64,000 nucleotides of DNA from an uncultured Christensenellaceae bacterium (GTDB lineage: Bacteria > Bacillota > Clostridia > Christensenellales > CAG-314), in assembly GCA_910587795.1 (NCBI GenBank), contig CAJUNH010000001.1, forward strand, positions 248,001 through 312,000, in the 5' to 3' direction. Position 1 is the stretch's first letter, and each line of letters starts with the position of its first letter. The position numbers and the translations under genes were made by a program. Shown piece after piece: positions 1 through 11,008 of this stretch. The notes below the pieces were generated by a model that did no database searches, was not told where the DNA came from, and worked only from the letters and a program-made list of their open reading frames with translations.

Positions 1-101
1 CATACGGCTTTACTTTTAGATAATAAAGTGAGCGTTACAAACAATGCAACCAAACTTAGCAATACTATTAACTTTTTAAGTGCAGACTTACGTTCTATCA
101 T
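1..101 (-). CDS. N-terminal fragment of a probable membrane or exported protein
   Basis: The first 33 codons of a gene that runs off the left edge are visible. The start ATG overlaps the hemZ stop codon as ATGA, so the gene is translationally coupled behind hemZ. The protein begins MIERKSALKK and continues with one hydrophobic stretch of about 18 residues rich in Leu and Val, which fits a signal anchor or signal peptide. Nothing more can be said about function because the rest lies outside the window. Confidence 0.6.
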   Translation of the reverse strand, partial: MIERKSALKKLIVLLSLVALFVTLTLLSKSKAV

Positions 102-1498
102 TTACTAAACAATTCCAACTTCTTGGATATATAATCCTCTGTTCGATTTATATATGTTATTACGTCCTTTGCATTCGCCGCTCGTTCGATTCTGTCTTCA
201 GCCGAGAAAATCCGTTTCGATATTGCTCCGGTGCCGCACGCCATAATATTATTAATTTCTTCCATAATTCCTATATTATAGGCGCAAGCCGTATTAGGCT
301 TGCAAAAACCGACGTTTTCCAAATTATCGCTCATATACTTTTGTCTGTACATATAATACGGAAAATATCCGTTAGAATAAAGCGTAGAATGGGCATATTC
401 CACCATCCGCTTTACATCCAAATCGGCGCCGCAGTATTTTGCTTCTTTTAAAATACTGCCGTGTTTTAGCGCCAGAGTGTGTACAGTGATATTATCGGGA
501 TTGAGCCGTACCGCTTCGTCCAAACTGTATGCAAACATTTCTTCTGTTTCGGTAGGCAGCCCGGCAATCAAGTCCATATTAATTATAAAACCGTATTTTT
601 GCGCAAGATCATATTTTTTGTATATCTCGTCCACGCTATGTTTGCGGCCGATAACGTCCAAAACGCTTTGGTTAAAGCTTTGCGGATTAATGGAAATACG
701 ATGAACTCCGTGACTTTTTAGCACGTCCAGTTTATCCGCCGTTACTGTGTCGGGGCGCCCCGCCTCAACCGTATATTCGCACGGCATAAAGTCGATACAA
801 GACATCACCATATCCAACTGCTGCGCCGTTAATGACGTTGGCGTACCGCCGCCGAAATATACATTTTTAATCGCTATATCATGTTCTGCCGCAAATTTAA
901 CCGTCTTACGGATATCAATGCATAAGGCGTCCAAATACGCCCCTACGTATTTTTTTAGACGATCGATTTCTCCGCTGGTAAACGAACAATAACTGCAGCG
1001 CGACACGCAAAACGGTATTCCTATATACAAATCGGCACATTTTCCGTTTGTAACGGCAAGATTACCTTGCTGATGCAATATATCTTCTACTAAAGATATT
1101 TTCGGTTGCGACACCTCAAACAAATTTGCAAACGTATCCTGCCAGTCCGCGCCTTCGGCAATAAGCTGGCGGGCAAGCTTTGTAGGACGTATTCCCGTAA
1201 GACTGCCCCACGGCATACTTTTGCCGCTTATTTGCTTTAAAAGCCTATACAAGGCAATTTTTGCATATCGTTTTTTATAACGCGTATCTAAAAGTTTATT
1301 TCCGACAATACGTGCAGAAGTTTTGCAGCATATTTCGCCCATTTCGGCAGAAAACTCAAACTTACCGTCTTGCTGCGCTTCCACTACCGAAATATCTGCG
1401 GACAGAATATCATCCGCTTTCTCTACTTCGCTATAAAAAAGTTTAGCAACGTCCATCAGCTCAGTCGAATGTTGAAAATTTGTAAATATTTTTACCAT
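98..1498 (-). CDS. hemZ: Oxygen-independent coproporphyrinogen III oxidase-like radical SAM protein HemZ
   Basis: A 466-residue radical SAM protein. The CxxxCxxC cluster motif is seen as CVSRCSYCSF about 165 residues in, preceded by ADLYIGIPF, and a GGGTPT motif follows. A long N-terminal region before the radical SAM core is typical of the HemZ branch rather than short HemN/HemW proteins. The family is linked to anaerobic haem synthesis, but many HemZ-like members have no proven substrate. It lies 2 bp downstream of relA, the usual clostridial relA-hemZ order, with AAAGG as ribosome binding site. Confidence 0.82.
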   Translation of the reverse strand: MVKIFTNFQHSTELMDVAKLFYSEVEKADDILSADISVVEAQQDGKFEFSAEMGEICCKTSARIVGNKLLDTRYKKRYAKIALYRLLKQISGKSMPWGSLTGIRPTKLARQLIAEGADWQDTFANLFEVSQPKISLVEDILHQQGNLAVTNGKCADLYIGIPFCVSRCSYCSFTSGEIDRLKKYVGAYLDALCIDIRKTVKFAAEHDIAIKNVYFGGGTPTSLTAQQLDMVMSCIDFMPCEYTVEAGRPDTVTADKLDVLKSHGVHRISINPQSFNQSVLDVIGRKHSVDEIYKKYDLAQKYGFIINMDLIAGLPTETEEMFAYSLDEAVRLNPDNITVHTLALKHGSILKEAKYCGADLDVKRMVEYAHSTLYSNGYFPYYMYRQKYMSDNLENVGFCKPNTACAYNIGIMEEINNIMACGTGAISKRIFSAEDRIERAANAKDVITYINRTEDYISKKLELFSK

Positions 1499-1500
1499 TA

Positions 1501-3693
1501 TTAACCTTTTGTACGGTACACGCTTATAACTGCAGGTATCGTTCGGATTTTGTTCATAAGCTGCAAAGCTTGATCGTGATTGGAAATTTCCACCGATAAA
1601 GTTGCAAGCGCCGAGCCTTTTTTATCCTTGCGAGCATTAATTGCAAGCAAAGGCAAATCTTCGTTTGCAACAATTTTAATTAGTTCGGCAAATATGTCGC
1701 CTTTGTCTTCCGAACGCACCTCGATAGACACAGGGAAGGTCGTGTTTGCGTCCATATTAGACCACGCCACGTGCACCAAACGTTCTTTTTCAAGATTTTT
1801 TATAGCAGGACAATCCGCACGGTGCACGCAAACACCGCGAGCGCGGGAAATATAGCCTATAATCTCATCGCCCGGAACAGGCGAACAGCATCTGGAAAAC
1901 CGCACAAGTAAATCTTCTACGCCCTTAACAATAACCGAATTATGCCTTGTTGCGGTTTTTTTACTGCGGCGCGACGATGTAGGCTCAGGATTAACGGTAA
2001 CGGTCAAACCCTTGCTTTCGGCAATTAATTTTAACATTACTTGCTGTAACGACAAACTGCCGTAACCGACGGCAGCATACATTTCGTCGGCATTAGATAT
2101 CATATAGCGCTCGCACACGGCTTGTATGCCTTTTGCAGTAAGCAATTCCGCGGCAGAAACGCCTCTATGCTTTGCGTCGCGTTCAATCATTGCCTTACCT
2201 GTACGGATATATTCGTCTTTAAGCTCGCGTTTAAAGTATTGACGGATTTTTGCTTTTGCCGACGAAGTTTTAACAATTTTAAGCCAGTCGCGAGACGGTC
2301 CCTTAGAGTTTGAGTTTGTTAAAACCTCTACCGTATCGCCCGTAGAAAGTTCCGTTTCAAACGGCACGATTTTATTATTGATTTTAATACCAACACACTT
2401 ATTACCAACCTGACTGTGAATTGCGTAGGCAAAATCCAGCGCCGTAGCGCCAGCCGTCATAATTTTAACATCTCCCGACGGCGTAAATACGTACACCTCG
2501 TTGGTACTGGAAATATTGCGTCTTACCATTTCCAAATACTCTGTACTGTCAACAGCATCGCGGTCTACGGAAATAACGTCCTTAACCCAACTTAGGTTTT
2601 GCTCGATAGGAGCATTGGTTTTAACTCCTTCTTTGTACTTCCAATGCGCGGCAATACCGTATTCGGCAATTTTATGCATTTCAAAGGTTCGTATTTGAAC
2701 CTCTAACGGATAGTTATGTCCTTGAAACTCGATCATAACCGTAGTATGCAGCGATTGATACATATTCGGTTTAGGCACGGCAATATAATCTTTAAAGCGC
2801 CCGGGAATAGGCTTCCATTTAGCATGAATAGCCCCCAAAACCGCATAACAATCTTTTATCGTAGGCACTATTACCCTAACCGCAGTTAGATCGTAAATTT
2901 GATCTAGCGTACGGTTTAATTTTTTCATTTTCTTGTAAATCGAGTAAAAGTGTTTAGTCCTGCCGTAAATGTTAAATTCGTCGACGGTTTCCTCTTTTAA
3001 AGCAAGTTTAACCTCGTCGATAAATTCGTCTACTATTGCTTCGCGTTCCCTCTTTTTAAGGGCAATTCCAGAAGCAATTTCGTTATACGCCTGATTATCC
3101 AAATAGCTTAGACACAAATCTTCCAATTCGCTTTTTATTGACGAAATACCCAGTCTGCCTGCAATCGGCGCAATAATATCCAAAGTTTCCTTAGATATTT
3201 TTTGTTGTTTTTCAGGAGAAAGGTACATAAGCGAACGCATATTATGCAGACGATCCGCCAACTTAATTAGCATTACGCGAATATCTTTTGCCATTGCAAA
3301 AAACATTTTACGTAAATTTTCCGCCTGTTCTTCTTCTCGGGAATTAAACAATATCCTATCAAGTTTTGTAACGCCGTCTACTAAGTCGGCAATTTCATCG
3401 CCGAATTGTCTGCGTAGATCGGCGTCGGTCACATACGTGTCCTCAACAGTATCGTGCAATAATCCCGCACAAACCGCCGCTACATCCATACCCAAATCAA
3501 TTAATATATCCGCAACTATCGTTGGATGCGTAATGTACGGTCTGCCGCTTGCGCGGAACTGCCCTTCGTGCGCTTTATTTGCAAGCGCAAAAGCTTCCTC
3601 TATACGCTTAACATCGGGAGTATGATAAAAATGCCTGACCTTCGATATAAAGCTTTTTACGGTAACTTCAGCCTTTTCCTGTTCTGTCTTCAT
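1501..3693 (-). CDS. relA: Bifunctional (p)ppGpp synthetase/hydrolase RelA/SpoT
   Basis: A 730-residue long RSH enzyme that makes and degrades the stringent-response alarmone (p)ppGpp in the cytoplasm. Domains in order: HD hydrolase (HEGQFRASGRPYITHP, then LLHDTVEDT) in the first 200 residues, synthetase (YDLTAVRVIV, then GRFKDYIAVPKPNMYQSLHT) around residues 240-340, TGS (VYVFTPSGDVKIM) near 400, and a C-terminal ACT domain. Both the hydrolase HD pair and the synthetase residues look intact, so it is predicted to be bifunctional. It follows recJ after 9 bp and precedes hemZ. Confidence 0.95.
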   Translation of the reverse strand: MKTEQEKAEVTVKSFISKVRHFYHTPDVKRIEEAFALANKAHEGQFRASGRPYITHPTIVADILIDLGMDVAAVCAGLLHDTVEDTYVTDADLRRQFGDEIADLVDGVTKLDRILFNSREEEQAENLRKMFFAMAKDIRVMLIKLADRLHNMRSLMYLSPEKQQKISKETLDIIAPIAGRLGISSIKSELEDLCLSYLDNQAYNEIASGIALKKREREAIVDEFIDEVKLALKEETVDEFNIYGRTKHFYSIYKKMKKLNRTLDQIYDLTAVRVIVPTIKDCYAVLGAIHAKWKPIPGRFKDYIAVPKPNMYQSLHTTVMIEFQGHNYPLEVQIRTFEMHKIAEYGIAAHWKYKEGVKTNAPIEQNLSWVKDVISVDRDAVDSTEYLEMVRRNISSTNEVYVFTPSGDVKIMTAGATALDFAYAIHSQVGNKCVGIKINNKIVPFETELSTGDTVEVLTNSNSKGPSRDWLKIVKTSSAKAKIRQYFKRELKDEYIRTGKAMIERDAKHRGVSAAELLTAKGIQAVCERYMISNADEMYAAVGYGSLSLQQVMLKLIAESKGLTVTVNPEPTSSRRSKKTATRHNSVIVKGVEDLLVRFSRCCSPVPGDEIIGYISRARGVCVHRADCPAIKNLEKERLVHVAWSNMDANTTFPVSIEVRSEDKGDIFAELIKIVANEDLPLLAINARKDKKGSALATLSVEISNHDQALQLMNKIRTIPAVISVYRTKG

Positions 3694-3702
3694 ATATCTA
3701 CC

Positions 3703-5949
3703 CTATTTACAAAAACAATTATATATAGACGAATTTGTCAAATCCCGTTTATCCGTTTGATTAAATAAAACGGTGTATTCGTCCGCAATAGTAATAAAAC
3801 CCAACTGTTCAAAAACACGCAACGCAACTATATATTGTGCGTATGATATTTTACCCACCAAATATTTGTCGTAAACGCCTTTTACGCTGTCAAACTTGCT
3901 TTTCCCCTTAACGGCTTTAAATGCAGTTAAACATATATCTCTGTTAAGCTGCAAATTATACAAGTCGGCGTTAACCCTATCGCAGCGGACATAATACGTA
4001 TCAGCGGGCATTGCCCGAAATATATCCTCAGCACAAAAATACACTATATTTTCGTATTTAGATACGTTGTATCCATTGAGAGGCGATACGGCAACGGTCT
4101 GCGACGATACGCTGTTATCAAAAAATACATCCACAAAATATTGCGAAAAATCAAACCTTTCCGCACATTCCAAATATGTATCGTAATCGTCAAAAACCGC
4201 TAAAGTACAATCTCGTTTTAGAATTTCGGCAATTTGTTTCGGCGGAGTATACTCAACAATCGACGGAATAAAGTTTTTAAGGAGATTAAGACGGTAAAAT
4301 TCGTCAAAGTTAACAGAATTATCCAAAGTAATATCTTCCAATATTCCGCAGATATTTTTTGTATAAGCGTCCGTTTCCAAAGTAAACAAAACGTCGACGT
4401 TTGCACCGTTACGAATAAACGGAGCATACTTACCGTATTTAAAAAAACCCTTTACTTCAAGTCCGGATGACAATGTAAAAGATAGATGCGTTCCGTCTTT
4501 ACCGAACGAACTGGCCGTTTTAACAACGTCACGTACGCGGCAAACAATTTTATCTTGCGGCAGCATCGGTTCTAATTTTTGCGACAGCGCCATAATATCG
4601 GTAAATTTTGTGGACGGACAAATATCTAAATCGTAATAAAAAACTTTTTCAAAACTGCTATTGTCCAATCCGTTAAGTACGTTTGACAATGCCTGACGCA
4701 ATGCAACAAGATTATACTTAGAAACGGAAAATCCTACCGACGCTTTGTGTCCGCCGAATTTAACCAAGTGTTCGGCACATTTACTGAATATATCGAATAA
4801 ATCAAGCGAATCTATTCCGCGCGCAGACCCTACGTAATTATCGCCGTCCAAAGTCATAACGATTGCAGGCAAATGGTATTTTTCTTTATAACGCGAGGCA
4901 ACAATACCCAACAAACCATGCCCCCATGTATCGCTATGCAAAAAGACCATACGTTCTTTATTTATGACGTTTACGTCGCACATACCGTCCGCCTCAGCTA
5001 CGATATCGTCCAACATTTTTTTACGTTCGTCGTTTAGAGACTGCAATTTATCGCATATTTTAGCGTCGACCTTATCCCGTCCCAACAAAAATTCCAATGC
5101 AACCTCGGGATGACCTACCCTTCCTGCCGCATTGATTTTAGGCACCAGCTTCATTGCCACGTCACATGCCGATAGGTTATTTTTACAATGCGACAATTCA
5201 GCAAGTTTTTGCAAACTCTTATGGTTAAAATTTGCAAGTCCCAATTTTATTATACTTCGGTTTTCGTCGCGCATAGGCATTATATCGCCTATTGTGCCGA
5301 TAGCCGCAAGCGCACTGTATTTAGCCGCCGCTTCGTGTCCGGCAAGCGCTTCTACCAACTTCCAAGCTACACCCGCACCTGCAAGAAACGGACAAGCATA
5401 ACCCATTTTAGGGTTTAAACAGATACAATCGGGCAACATATCGGGCAACTCGTGATGGTCGGTAACTATAACTTCCGCATCGAGTTCATCTACGATTTTC
5501 GACACCTCCGCGGCGTTGGATATACCGCAGTCCACAGTGATAACCAAGTCGTAATAATAACGCTCAAACGCCCGTATAACTTTATCGGCATGCAATCCGT
5601 ATCCCTCGTCCCGCGTAGGAATCAAAACCGTATTTTCTATGCCGTTATCGGTAAAAAACAAAGACAATATACTGCTTGCTGTCAATCCGTCTGCGTCGTA
5701 GTCACCGTAAATTAAAATTTTACCGTCGGTTTCCATAACGTAAGAGATTGTTTCTACGGCTTGGCTCATATTGGGAATATCAAACGGTGAATGAAATCCG
5801 TCCGCATCGCTAAAAAAATTATCGTAATTATCCTCTGTAATCCCTCGCGCAGACAGCATCTCCGCATATTCAATTTGAAAACCTTTGCCGACCAAAAACT
5901 GAACGTCGCTGTCGTTTCCAATCGGTCGCTTAATATATCTTTGTTTCAT
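3703..5949 (-). CDS. recJ: Single-stranded-DNA-specific exonuclease RecJ
   Basis: A 748-residue DHH-family 5'-3' exonuclease of recombinational and mismatch repair. The N-terminal phosphoesterase motifs are clear: YGDYDADGLTA near residue 80, a VTVDCG motif, VTDHH near 155, and the DHHA1 motif GGHKASVGFS near 390. The C-terminal extension is long and weakly conserved, as in Firmicutes RecJ. It lies between secD and relA. The apt gene often found between recJ and relA in related genomes is absent. Confidence 0.93.
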   Translation of the reverse strand: MKQRYIKRPIGNDSDVQFLVGKGFQIEYAEMLSARGITEDNYDNFFSDADGFHSPFDIPNMSQAVETISYVMETDGKILIYGDYDADGLTASSILSLFFTDNGIENTVLIPTRDEGYGLHADKVIRAFERYYYDLVITVDCGISNAAEVSKIVDELDAEVIVTDHHELPDMLPDCICLNPKMGYACPFLAGAGVAWKLVEALAGHEAAAKYSALAAIGTIGDIMPMRDENRSIIKLGLANFNHKSLQKLAELSHCKNNLSACDVAMKLVPKINAAGRVGHPEVALEFLLGRDKVDAKICDKLQSLNDERKKMLDDIVAEADGMCDVNVINKERMVFLHSDTWGHGLLGIVASRYKEKYHLPAIVMTLDGDNYVGSARGIDSLDLFDIFSKCAEHLVKFGGHKASVGFSVSKYNLVALRQALSNVLNGLDNSSFEKVFYYDLDICPSTKFTDIMALSQKLEPMLPQDKIVCRVRDVVKTASSFGKDGTHLSFTLSSGLEVKGFFKYGKYAPFIRNGANVDVLFTLETDAYTKNICGILEDITLDNSVNFDEFYRLNLLKNFIPSIVEYTPPKQIAEILKRDCTLAVFDDYDTYLECAERFDFSQYFVDVFFDNSVSSQTVAVSPLNGYNVSKYENIVYFCAEDIFRAMPADTYYVRCDRVNADLYNLQLNRDICLTAFKAVKGKSKFDSVKGVYDKYLVGKISYAQYIVALRVFEQLGFITIADEYTVLFNQTDKRDLTNSSIYNCFCK

Positions 5950-5978
5950 AATTATGTAAATTCCGTTTTAAAATACAA

Positions 5979-6002
5979 CAGCCTTCTAAAACTAGAAGGC
6001 TG
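5979..6002 (-). terminator. Hairpin behind secD
   Basis: A perfect 9-bp stem, CAGCCTTCT pairing with AGAAGGCTG across a 6-nt loop, lies in the 77-bp gap between secD and recJ. The minus strand continues TTGTATTTT, a weak U-tract, so termination may be partial and some readthrough into recJ is likely. Confidence 0.6.
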
Positions 6003-6026
6003 AGAAATTTGTGCAGTTAATAATGA

Positions 6027-7292
6027 TTATTTTTTTGCAACGGATTTGCCGCTAGTTTCATAAAACGGTTCAATAACAACTTGTGCAAACAATCTGTTAA
6101 GACCGAACGTAGCCGCAAAAGAAAGAATTGCGCCGAATACAAGTACCGTACCCATAGGCGCCGTAACCGCTGTTGGTATAACCCACAAAATTATACCAAG
6201 AACCAAAAATGCACCGTGAGCTATAAGGCTTATAATGTTTGTAGATTTAAATCCTTGATAAGCCGCAGCAGCAAACGTTTTTTCGGCTGCCTTTGCACGT
6301 ATACGTTCGAAAGTAAATATCGTAAAGAAAGTCATAAACGCATATGCAAGCACAACGCCTATTGCCGCAAACAAGTTGAAGATCGACATATAAATCAATG
6401 CCAACGAATACATAAACAATACTACAGCAATAAGCTGAGATAAGATACCCGCAATTCCCAACGTCTTGTAACGTACTGCAAAAAATACAAACGTAGCCAA
6501 AACTGCAACGCCCATAATTACGGCGAATAACCATCCCAACGTATTATTCACGTCTACGATATCCAAACGCGTTAATGTGGCGTTAAGCGAGCCGGTCCTG
6601 ATAACGCTTGCCAAAAATCTACTGCTGTCCTGATTCGAACCGTAAATTTGGAATTGTCCGTTTTGATAAGTAGCCGCAAAAACGATAGTTTCATCCACGG
6701 CATAGCAATACATCGTACCGTCGACCAATTTTGCTTCTTTAACCAACTCTGCGCCTTCACCGGTAAGTTTAGCCTGACAAATATAATACGTATAGCCGTT
6801 ATTAGAATAGTTGCGTGTCGTAGCGCCGCGAAGATGCTCTCTTGTAAGAACAACGGCTTTTTCGTCATAACTTGGTTTCTCGCCTGTATTAGGATATACC
6901 GTACTTAAAATTTCAAGCTTACCTTGCTGAGTAATGCTAGACAAAATACTATCGGCGTTAGCTTTGCGTGTATCTGCCGTTTGGGGCATATTTATAGTGA
7001 CAACACCGTCTTTTTCGGTAATGTCTACACTGTAATATCCGTATACTTTTTCCAGTCTGCTTTTAAGAACGCTTTTAACGTGATTAAAATCCGTACCTTC
7101 GTCTAACTTAAGTTGATAAGTAGCCTCGACGTAATCGCCGAACATACTGCTTTTTTGAATTAATGTATAAGGTGAATAAAATTTATTATATTCGCCGAAT
7201 TCCAGTCCATCAGGAATAAACGCAAATATGCCGAAAAACAGTACTACTACCGTTATAAGGCATAATAATACGATGGACGTCTTCTTTGTCAT
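6027..7292 (-). CDS. secD: Divergent, short SecD-like export protein without SecF
   Basis: A 421-residue membrane protein with an N-terminal transmembrane helix, a soluble periplasmic-type domain of about 200 residues, then five or six hydrophobic helices ending in an RND-type fold. The segment TFERIRAKA corresponds to the SecD motif ending in FERI. In canonical SecD that motif carries a membrane Asp six residues before the Phe (VDANVLIFERI); here that place is Phe. No secF is found before recJ, where it is expected. Gene order (yajC upstream, recJ downstream) and overall architecture support SecD, but proton-driven function is doubtful. It has its own promoter and a strong AAGGAGG site. Confidence 0.72.
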   Translation of the reverse strand: MTKKTSIVLLCLITVVVLFFGIFAFIPDGLEFGEYNKFYSPYTLIQKSSMFGDYVEATYQLKLDEGTDFNHVKSVLKSRLEKVYGYYSVDITEKDGVVTINMPQTADTRKANADSILSSITQQGKLEILSTVYPNTGEKPSYDEKAVVLTREHLRGATTRNYSNNGYTYYICQAKLTGEGAELVKEAKLVDGTMYCYAVDETIVFAATYQNGQFQIYGSNQDSSRFLASVIRTGSLNATLTRLDIVDVNNTLGWLFAVIMGVAVLATFVFFAVRYKTLGIAGILSQLIAVVLFMYSLALIYMSIFNLFAAIGVVLAYAFMTFFTIFTFERIRAKAAEKTFAAAAYQGFKSTNIISLIAHGAFLVLGIILWVIPTAVTAPMGTVLVFGAILSFAATFGLNRLFAQVVIEPFYETSGKSVAKK

Positions 7293-7329
7293 TGTGAGCC
7301 TCCTTGACTTTGCCTAACTTAACCATTAT

Positions 7330-7358
7330 ATTATAATGGCACTTGTTAAAATAGTCAA
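7330..7358 (-). promoter_or_regulatory. Sigma-A promoter of secD
   Basis: Read on the minus strand, TTGACT (7358-7353) and TATAAT (7335-7330) are separated by 17 bp. The predicted start of transcription is about 30 bp before the secD start codon. Confidence 0.7.
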
Positions 7359-7473
7359 TTACTTTTAATCTTTTTTTCGAGAGAGACAGTAAAGATAAGG
7401 TCAATTTTGCAATTTTTTTAATATTATCTAAAAAAACAAAACGATAAATTAACTATATTATAATATATAAATC

Positions 7474-7551
7474 AAAAAAGCGGACTTAAATAAAACAATG
7501 CGCACCTCAATAATTTCGGTTATTGAAGTACGCATCAAATTAACAGTCCGC
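7474..7551 (-). terminator. Two-tier terminator of the yajC-side transcript
   Basis: An outer arm GCGGACT/AGTCCGC (7480-7486 with 7545-7551) encloses a second hairpin whose arms TGCG-CACCTCAATAA and TTATTGAAGT-ACGCA face each other over TTTCGG. On the minus strand the outer arm is followed by TTTTTTG. The end of the upstream membrane gene is only 12 bp away. The size is larger than a plain intrinsic terminator. Confidence 0.65.
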
Positions 7552-7563
7552 CTTATTAAATTT

Positions 7564-7938
7564 TTATGCCGCTTTGCGACTTTTGATCAGCGCCACAACT
7601 ACTGCCGCAACCAACGCCAAACCCAAGTCCAATGCAATTTGCGCAATATTGAATTGTCCGCCCATAACGGCAAACACAGCAAAAGACAACAACCAGAAAA
7701 TCACTGCGCCGATTACCGCTTTAAGTAAAAACTTTTCGTCCTTGACGGAAATTAACGTGCCGACGACAATGGCAATTACTTTTAAAACTTGATTTACAAT
7801 AGGCAAAGCTTTATCGCCGATATTACACAATTTTGCAATTAAAGCCAACACTAACACGCCTATACAGGAAAATACAAACGACAGTAAACCCGCTTTAAGC
7901 GATTGCAGAACTAAAGATTTTTTAACGCTCGCTTCCAT
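7564..7938 (-). CDS. TIGR04086-type four-helix membrane protein
   Basis: A 124-residue protein of almost entirely hydrophobic character with four predicted transmembrane helices and a positively charged end (ALIKSRKAA). The start chosen is the ATG of MEASVKKSL because GGAGGTG lies 7 bp upstream; a longer frame would put this site inside the coding region. Position directly behind yajC matches the small clostridial membrane family TIGR04086 (DUF3792), whose role is unknown. Assignment rests on position and topology. Confidence 0.6.
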   Translation of the reverse strand: MEASVKKSLVLQSLKAGLLSFVFSCIGVLVLALIAKLCNIGDKALPIVNQVLKVIAIVVGTLISVKDEKFLLKAVIGAVIFWLLSFAVFAVMGGQFNIAQIALDLGLALVAAVVVALIKSRKAA

Positions 7939-7945
7939 ATAAAAA

Positions 7946-7986
7946 ACACCTCCAAACATAATAAATTATATTCAAAGGTGTTTGTA
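7946..7986 (-). promoter_or_regulatory. Hairpin overlapping the ribosome binding site of the membrane gene
   Basis: AACACCT just after the yajC stop can pair with AGGTGTT that includes the GGAGGTG ribosome binding site of the next gene, and the 3' arm runs into TTTTTT. It can act as a yajC terminator or as a translation-masking hairpin. Confidence 0.4.
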
Positions 7987-7990
7987 TTTA

Positions 7991-8377
7991 TTACTTAATT
8001 TCGTCTATTTCCTCGCCTTGTTCCTTCTCGGCTTTTTCCGCCGCTACCGCCTCGGGAGAACCGGGAGCAGGCTCTATGGAATGAATTGCTTGACGGACAA
8101 ATTGCATTATACATTTTCCGTCGCCGCTGCCGGTTTGCAGCCAAACAAACTTTTCGTTAATCTCCACAACTTCGCCGACAATACCGCCGATAGTCGTTAC
8201 AATACTGCCCAAGCCTAATTTTGACATCATTTCTTCGTTACGCTTTTTTTGTTTACGTTGCGGTATGATCATCATCAAAACCATACCTACAATAAGTACG
8301 CCTGCAACAACCCACATTATCCAACCGTTATTTTTTGCAGCTTCTTCTTCGAAAAAGCCAAGTAAATTTAGTAACAT
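7991..8377 (-). CDS. yajC: Preprotein translocase accessory subunit YajC
   Basis: A 128-residue protein with one transmembrane helix (residues about 18-40, ending in IIPQRKQKK) followed by the conserved cytoplasmic YajC region (GSIVTTIGGIVGEVVEI). YajC associates with SecDF in the membrane. The start at MLLNLLGFF is set by GGAGGATACATA just upstream; an upstream in-frame start would cover that site. The C-terminus is a long acidic and Ala-Glu-rich tail. tgt lies upstream and secD downstream, the standard order. Confidence 0.9.
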   Translation of the reverse strand: MLLNLLGFFEEEAAKNNGWIMWVVAGVLIVGMVLMMIIPQRKQKKRNEEMMSKLGLGSIVTTIGGIVGEVVEINEKFVWLQTGSGDGKCIMQFVRQAIHSIEPAPGSPEAVAAEKAEKEQGEEIDEIK

Positions 8378-8462
8378 TATGTATCCTCCTTTAGGACTGC
8401 TCCTCTTTTTTAACAGACAAATATTGCACTCTGTCCGCAAAACCGAAATTTATTATTAATTT

Positions 8463-8491
8463 ATTATACAGTATTTTTTTTCAAAATGCAA
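8463..8491 (-). promoter_or_regulatory. Promoter of yajC
   Basis: Minus strand TTGCAT (8491-8486), 17-bp spacer, TATAAT (8468-8463), lying in the tgt-yajC gap. Confidence 0.6.
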
Positions 8492-8532
8492 TACAATTAC
8501 AAATAAAGTATTCCGTGCAAATAAAAATATAT

Positions 8533-9976
<1,444 letters not shown>

Positions 9977-11008
9977 TCAAATCTTGTCTGCAATAAACAT
10001 CGCGTCGCCAAAAGAAAAGAAACGGTATCCTTCGTTAACGGCGGTTTTGTATACTTCCAAAATTTCCTCCCTTCCGCACAACGCCGAAACCAACATAATT
10101 AGAGTACTTTCGGGCAAATGGAAATTCGTAATTAAGCAATCCGCCACCTTAAACTTATAAGGCGGATAAATAAAGATTTCCGTATTGCCGCTGCACTCTT
10201 TTAAACGTCCGTTTTCGTCTGCGGCGCTTTCCAGAGTTCTAACGCTTGTCGTCCCTACGCAAATAATACGTCTGCCTTCAGCTTTTGCCTTATTTATCGA
10301 TTCGGCGGCATTTTGAGAAACGGCATAGTACTCGCTGTGCATATGGTGCTGTGTGACGTCCTCCGCTTTTACCGGACGGAAAGTACCTAGCCCAACATGC
10401 AATAATACTTCAACGATTTCCACGCCTTTTTCTTTAACCTTTTCTATCAGTTCCTTTGTAAAATGCAGTCCCGCAGTCGGCGCCGCCGCAGATCCGTCCA
10501 CCTTAGAATAAACCGTATTATAGCGCGACTTATCGCTCAGCTTTTCCTTTATATAAGGAGGCAAAGGCATTTCGCCCACTTCCGCCAAAACAGATTCGAA
10601 TACTCCGTCGTAAATAAATTCCGCAATACGGCTGCCGTCCTCGCCGATACTTTCGATACGCGCTTTTAAGTTAGGAGAAAACTCGAATACTGCGCCGACT
10701 TTTGCAATTCTGCCGGGTTTTAAAATCACTTCCCATCGGGTTAAATCAAGCCTTTTAAGCAACAAAAACTCTATCTTACCTCCGCTGCCTTCCTTTCGTC
10801 CGTAAATACGAGCAGGTAAAACTTTTGTGTTATTTACTACCAGTACGTCGCCGGCGTGCAAATAGTCTATAATATCGTAAAATTTTTTATGCTCTATTGT
10901 TTTATTCGCTTTATTGTAAATTAAAAGACGCGAACTGTCCCTAGGTTCTACTGGAGTCTGCGCAATTAGTTCCTGCGGTAAATCGTAATAATAATCACTA
11001 GTTTTCAT
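9977..11008 (-). CDS. queA: S-adenosylmethionine:tRNA ribosyltransferase-isomerase QueA
   Basis: A 343-residue enzyme that adds the epoxycyclopentanediol ring to preQ1 in tRNA. It shows [19 protein letters not shown] at the start, the RDSSRLL motif, ARIYGRK, and [10 protein letters not shown] in the middle. The ATG at 11008 is preferred over an upstream frame start because family members begin here. This ATG lies inside the last codons of ruvB, giving an 11-bp overlap and probable translational coupling. Confidence 0.95.
   Translation of the reverse strand: MKTSDYYYDLPQELIAQTPVEPRDSSRLLIYNKANKTIEHKKFYDIIDYLHAGDVLVVNNTKVLPARIYGRKEGSGGKIEFLLLKRLDLTRWEVILKPGRIAKVGAVFEFSPNLKARIESIGEDGSRIAEFIYDGVFESVLAEVGEMPLPPYIKEKLSDKSRYNTVYSKVDGSAAAPTAGLHFTKELIEKVKEKGVEIVEVLLHVGLGTFRPVKAEDVTQHHMHSEYYAVSQNAAESINKAKAEGRRIICVGTTSVRTLESAADENGRLKECSGNTEIFIYPPYKFKVADCLITNFHLPESTLIMLVSALCGREEILEVYKTAVNEGYRFFSFGDAMFIADKI

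Noticed and set aside
6027..7292. secD as a pseudogene
   Set aside because: The frame is uninterrupted with normal codon use, consensus promoter and strong ribosome binding site; divergence is better read as functional change.
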